A stretch of 8,985 bases of DNA, taken from contig JBGPBY010000294.1 in the NCBI GenBank assembly GCA_041481485.1, positions 1 through 8,985 of the forward strand. The letters are read 5' to 3'. This DNA comes from JBGPBY01 sp041481485 (lineage in GTDB: Bacteria; Acidobacteriota; Terriglobia; 20CM-2-55-15). The position numbers and the translations under genes are program-made. This document shows positions 5,600-8,985 of this stretch, piece after piece (position 1 is the stretch's first letter; each line of letters begins with the position of its first letter). Under the pieces are notes generated by a model. The model did no database searches. It was not told where the DNA came from and saw nothing but the letters and a program-made list of their open reading frames with translations.

Positions 5600-8500
5600 T
5601 CCGACCCCAAGTTCGCGTGCGATGCGGCAGGAATGGTGTGGATGCGATGACGCCGTCCAAACCACAGCCTCAGTTTGTCCATGTAGAGATAAACGACTGG
5701 TGTGGTGAACAATGTCAAAAGCTGGCTGACCATCAGTCCGCCAACGATTGTAATTCCCAGTGGCTGGCGCAATTCGGCGCCTGTGCCGGTTCCCAGCGCA
5801 AGTGGCAATCCACCCAACATCGCTGCCATAGTCGTCATCGTAATCGGACGGAAGCGCAGCATGCAGGCCTGGAATATAGCATCGGCTGGTTTCAATCCTT
5901 CGCGCCGTTCTGCTTCGAGAGCAAAGTCGATCATCATGATGGCATTTTTCTTGACGATGCCGATCAGTAGGATGATTCCGATTAATGCGATCACATTGAG
6001 CTCAATCTTCGTGATCAGAAGCGCGGCGATGGCCCCGACTCCGGCGGAAGGTAGAGTCGAAAGAATCGTGATGGGATGAATATAGCTTTCATAAAGCATG
6101 CCCAGAACGATGTACACGGTCAGGAGAGCCGCGAGTATGAGGTAGGGTTCGTTTTCCAGCGATGACTGAAATGCCTGTGCCGTTCCCGCAAAACTCCCGT
6201 GAACAGTCGCGGGAAGACGCAATTCCTTCGTGGCGGCGTTCACCTGGTCGATCGCATCACCGAGCGCAACGCCGGGTGCGATATTGAATGACAGGGTAAT
6301 AGCAGGGAACTGTCCCTGGTGATTGATGCTTTGCGCGGTCACTCCCATTTTATAGCTGGCCATGGAGCTCATGGGAATCTGATTGCCGTTGGATGACCGC
6401 ACATAAAGACTTTGCAGCGATTCCGGACTTTGCTGGTATCGAGGATCCACTTCCATCACGACGTGGTACTGATTCAACGCTTCATACATCGTCGAAACCT
6501 GACGCTGTCCGAGCGCGTCATAGAGCGTGTCGTCCATCTGTTGTGGCGTGACTCCGAGGCGGGAGGCGGTGTCTCTGTCAAAGGTCAGCATCGCAAGCAG
6601 TCCGCGATTCTGGAGATCGGTGTTCGAATCCCTCAATGCGGGGATTTTGGTGATCCTTTCGAGAATCTTCTGGCCCCATTTCTGCGCTTCTTCAGGAGTA
6701 TCGGCCTGAACGGTGTACTGAAACTGCGAATTGCTCTGTCTGCCACCGATGCGAATATCTTGCGCCGACTGCAGGAAAAGCTGCGCGCCGGGAATTTTCG
6801 CCAGTTTTGGACGTAGACGGGCGATCACTTGGTCCGCGCTGATTTTACGGACTTCGATCGGCTTGAGTTGCAGATTCACCTGGCCGCCGCCGCGGCCACC
6901 ATTAAGATTGGCGCCGACGCTTTCGACGGCGGGATCGGCTCTGACAATGTCGACAATCTGTTGCAGCTTTTGATTGACAATCGCGAACGACAGGTCCGGT
7001 GATGCCTGAATATTGCCTTGAAGCCGCCCGGTGTCCTGCTGTGGAAAGAATCCTTTCGGCACGATGATGTATAGATACACACTCAGACACGCAGTGGCAA
7101 TCGTGACGCCGAGCATAAATGCGGGATGGCGAAGCACCCAACCCAGAGAGACACGATATCCATTCAGGATCCCTTCGAATATCCGCTCAGAGAACCCATA
7201 AAGCCGGCCGTGTCCTTTGTGCTGATCCGGATGAAGAAATTTCGCGCACATCGATGGCGTTGTCGTCAGCGACACTACCAGCGAAACCGCAATCGCAACC
7301 ACCAGTGTGACCGAAAATTCGCGGAACAGCCGGCCGACAATTCCGCCCATCAGGAGGATTGGAATGAATACAGCAATGAGCGATGCACTCATCGAAATGA
7401 CGGTAAATGCGATTTCACGCGAACCCTTCAATGCAGCCATTGTTGGGCTATAGCCCTTTTCCAGATAACGAGTAATGTTCTCGATGACAACAATGGCGTC
7501 GTCGACGACAAATCCTGTGGAAATAGCCAGAGCCATCAGCGACAGATTGTCGACGCTGTAGCCGAGGAGGTACATCACTCCGAAGGTTCCCAGCAGTGAC
7601 AGCGGCACGGAAATGCTGGGGATAATCGTCGCCCATAAATTCCGCAGGAAGACAAAGACAACGAGGATTACCAGACCGACCGAGATCAGGATCGTGTATT
7701 CGATATCATTAATCGAGGCGCGAACCGTTGCCGTGCGATCCATAATGACGTGTAACTCGATGGACGGTGGAATCGACGCCTTGAGCTGCGGCAACAATTC
7801 GCGGACGTGGTCCACCGTTTCGATAATATTTGCGGATGGCTGCTTTCTTAACTCGATCAGTACTGACGGTTTGCCATTTGCCAGACCCGCGTTCCGCCGG
7901 TCCTCGAGAGAGTCCGTCACCGTCGCGATGTCCGACAATCGAACCGCAGCACCGTTGCGATACGCGACAATGAGCGGTTTGTACTCATCTGCCGTGAACA
8001 GCTGATCCGTTGTAGCGATCTGCCACATGCTCTGATCCGATGAAATAGAGCCTTTGGGCCGGTTCGCGTTCGCAGTGTTCAGGGCAATCCGGATCTGATC
8101 CCATCCGATGTTGTATTTCGATAGCGCTCCCGGATTCACCTGTACTCGAACCGCAGGCTTCGAGCTTCCGGTAACATTGACCTGGCCGACGCCACTGATC
8201 TGTGCGAGCTTCTGCGCAATGATGGAGTCGGCAATGTCGTACATTTTGCTGCGCTGGACCGAATCCGAAGTCAGTGCCAGAAGCATGATCGACTGGTCCG
8301 AAGGATTGACTTTTCGAATGTTCGGATTGCTGGGCATGGCGGGCAGCTGTCCCCGCGCCGCGTTGACGGCGGCTTGAACGTCGCGTGCTGCTGCATCGAT
8401 GTTTCGCGATAGATCAAACTGCATGGCGACCTGCGTATTGCCGAGATTGCTGCTGGACGTCATTTCGGTAATTCCGGCAATGCGTCCAAACTGTCGTTCC

Positions 8501-8697
8501 AGCGGAGTTGCGACTGCCGAGGCCATGGTGTCGGGACTAGCGCCGGGAAGGTTGGCATTGACCTGAATCGTGGGGAACTCGATCTGGGGAATCGGAGCGA
8601 CAGGCAAAAAGACAAACGCCACGCCTCCGGCCAAAGCCAACGCGATGGTCAGGAGCGACGTTGCGATTGGTCTTTTGATGAACGGCGTGGAAATCAT
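5596..8697 (-). CDS. mdtC: RND-family efflux permease, MdtC type (HAE1)
   Basis: This is a full-length, 1033-residue inner-membrane proton-driven exporter. It resembles E. coli MdtC closely throughout, for example LPGASPDTMASAVATPLERQFGRIAG near residue 49 (split as LPGASPDTMAS and PLERQFGRIAG), DIRIGGRQSNSQFQYT (647-662) and TILSTLPSAGVGA. Twelve transmembrane helices fit: TM1 about 12-32, TM2-6 in 333-484, TM7 about 527-547, TM8-12 in 852-1003. Two large periplasmic loops lie between. The proton relay is intact: D399 and D400 in TM4 (GFVVDDAIVV) and a lysine pair, K916/K917, in TM10 (LLIGIVKKNAI). MdtC works with MdtB as a mixed trimer with the adaptor MdtA and an outer-membrane TolC channel, exporting drugs and bile-salt-like compounds. 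The start ATG has GGAG 6 nt upstream and follows the MdtB-like stop by 3 nt. Its own stop overlaps the cyclodeaminase-family gene by ATGA. Substrates here are inferred from the family only. Confidence 0.95.
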   Translation of the reverse strand: MISTPFIKRPIATSLLTIALALAGGVAFVFLPVAPIPQIEFPTIQVNANLPGASPDTMASAVATPLERQFGRIAGITEMTSSSNLGNTQVAMQFDLSRNIDAAARDVQAAVNAARGQLPAMPSNPNIRKVNPSDQSIMLLALTSDSVQRSKMYDIADSIIAQKLAQISGVGQVNVTGSSKPAVRVQVNPGALSKYNIGWDQIRIALNTANANRPKGSISSDQSMWQIATTDQLFTADEYKPLIVAYRNGAAVRLSDIATVTDSLEDRRNAGLANGKPSVLIELRKQPSANIIETVDHVRELLPQLKASIPPSIELHVIMDRTATVRASINDIEYTILISVGLVILVVFVFLRNLWATIIPSISVPLSLLGTFGVMYLLGYSVDNLSLMALAISTGFVVDDAIVVIENITRYLEKGYSPTMAALKGSREIAFTVISMSASLIAVFIPILLMGGIVGRLFREFSVTLVVAIAVSLVVSLTTTPSMCAKFLHPDQHKGHGRLYGFSERIFEGILNGYRVSLGWVLRHPAFMLGVTIATACLSVYLYIIVPKGFFPQQDTGRLQGNIQASPDLSFAIVNQKLQQIVDIVRADPAVESVGANLNGGRGGGQVNLQLKPIEVRKISADQVIARLRPKLAKIPGAQLFLQSAQDIRIGGRQSNSQFQYTVQADTPEEAQKWGQKILERITKIPALRDSNTDLQNRGLLAMLTFDRDTASRLGVTPQQMDDTLYDALGQRQVSTMYEALNQYHVVMEVDPRYQQSPESLQSLYVRSSNGNQIPMSSMASYKMGVTAQSINHQGQFPAITLSFNIAPGVALGDAIDQVNAATKELRLPATVHGSFAGTAQAFQSSLENEPYLILAALLTVYIVLGMLYESYIHPITILSTLPSAGVGAIAALLITKIELNVIALIGIILLIGIVKKNAIMMIDFALEAERREGLKPADAIFQACMLRFRPITMTTMAAMLGGLPLALGTGTGAELRQPLGITIVGGLMVSQLLTLFTTPVVYLYMDKLRLWFGRRHRIHTIPAASHANLGSE

Positions 8698-8700
8698 TGT

Positions 8701-8985
8701 CTACTCCGATTCCGCCAGGGCCTGTTCGTCAATCACATTTCCAACACGGAAAGCTCGAAGCTTCTGCGAGAGCTTGCTGAATGCCAGATACACGCACGGG
8801 GTTGTGTACAACGTCAACAGCTGGCTGACCATCAGACCGCCGATGATGGTGATGCCCAGAGGTTTTCGCAGTTCGGCACCAGTTCCCGCGCCAAATGCCA
8901 GCGGCACGCCTCCGAGCATCGCGGCCATGGTCGTCATAAGAATTGGACGGAACCGCAGCAGGCAGGCCTGGTAAATCGCGTGCAG
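8701..8985 (-). CDS. mdtB: RND-family efflux permease, MdtB type (C-terminal 94 residues; cut by window edge)
   Basis: This is the 3' end of a second RND permease whose coding frame runs off the right edge. The visible part starts LHAIYQACLLRFRPILMTT and covers the last two transmembrane helices (about MAAMLGGVPLAFGAG and LGITIIGGLMVSQLLTLYTTP), ending VGNVIDEQALAESE. The corresponding region of the downstream pump gene is clearly paralogous (FRPITMTTMAAMLGGLPLALG). Two adjacent, non-identical HAE1 permeases are the hallmark of MdtBC systems, which assemble as a heterotrimer. By family order the mdtA-type membrane-fusion protein gene should lie upstream, outside the window. The stop codon TAG (8703-8701) is 3 nt from the next start, and the last codons also carry that gene's ribosome-binding site. 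An internal ATG at 8937 is not the start. Confidence 0.92.
   Translation of the reverse strand: MHAIYQACLLRFRPILMTTMAAMLGGVPLAFGAGTGAELRKPLGITIIGGLMVSQLLTLYTTPCVYLAFSKLSQKLRAFRVGNVIDEQALAESE
8704..8707 (-). promoter_or_regulatory. Ribosome-binding site of the mdtC-like gene
   Basis: GGAG on the minus strand lies 6 nt before the ATG at 8697 and is embedded in the last codons of the mdtB-like gene, immediately before its TAG. This fixes the mdtC start and lets ribosomes finishing mdtB reinitiate, helping keep the two pump subunits in proportion. Confidence 0.65.

Noticed and set aside
5600..5665. Upstream extension of the cyclodeaminase-family gene to a start at 5665
   Set aside because: The extra 22 residues (MVWTASSHPHHSCR...) overlap the pump gene's C-terminal coding region and do not resemble the family's N terminus; the ATGA-overlap start at 5599 fits better.

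Overview
The window is about 9 kb of bacterial chromosome with moderate to high GC content and compact genes. Six protein-coding genes are supported, one of them cut by the right edge, together with several palindromic intergenic repeats. There are no tRNA or rRNA genes, no CRISPR array, and no phage or transposase genes. The paired FAD dehydrogenase with its TAT-exported small subunit, the double-RND MdtB/MdtC-type pump, and the palindromic intergenic repeats would suit a soil-type Gram-negative such as an Acidobacteriota member. That placement is inferred from gene style only. The tripartite RND pump does imply an outer membrane.

Layout, left to right. (1) 1-106: intergenic, with one palindromic repeat copy. 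(2) 107-2550, minus strand: a two-gene operon encoding a TAT-signal 'gluconate 2-dehydrogenase subunit 3' protein followed by a GMC-family FAD oxidoreductase. The two are joined by a TGATG stop/start overlap. A sigma70-like promoter can be read just upstream. (3) 2551-3107: a gene-poor 557-bp stretch holding a double hairpin, a 150-bp inverted-repeat (REPIN-like) element, a possible fragment of old coding sequence, and a 9-bp inverted repeat in front of the next gene. (4) 3108-3824, plus strand: a NagB-type glucosamine-6-phosphate deaminase homologue, the only plus-strand gene. (5) 3825-3980: a second REPIN-like element between convergent genes. (6) 3981-8985, minus strand: one tightly packed operon reading, in transcription order, mdtB-like (partial), mdtC-like, an ornithine cyclodeaminase/mu-crystallin family enzyme, and a small secreted protein of unknown function. 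The junctions are a 3-nt gap, an ATGA overlap and another ATGA overlap.

In the first operon the small subunit probably carries the cofactor-loaded GMC subunit through the TAT system to the periplasm, where it would oxidise a sugar or alcohol; no cytochrome c subunit is visible. In the large operon MdtB and MdtC form an inner-membrane drug/bile-salt type efflux pump whose adaptor gene (mdtA type) should lie beyond the right edge. The two trailing genes are translationally coupled to the pump, which is unusual and gives the best lead here. The other points of interest are covariation in the repeat stems and the shortened lid of the NagB homologue. I found no clear evidence of an entirely new system.
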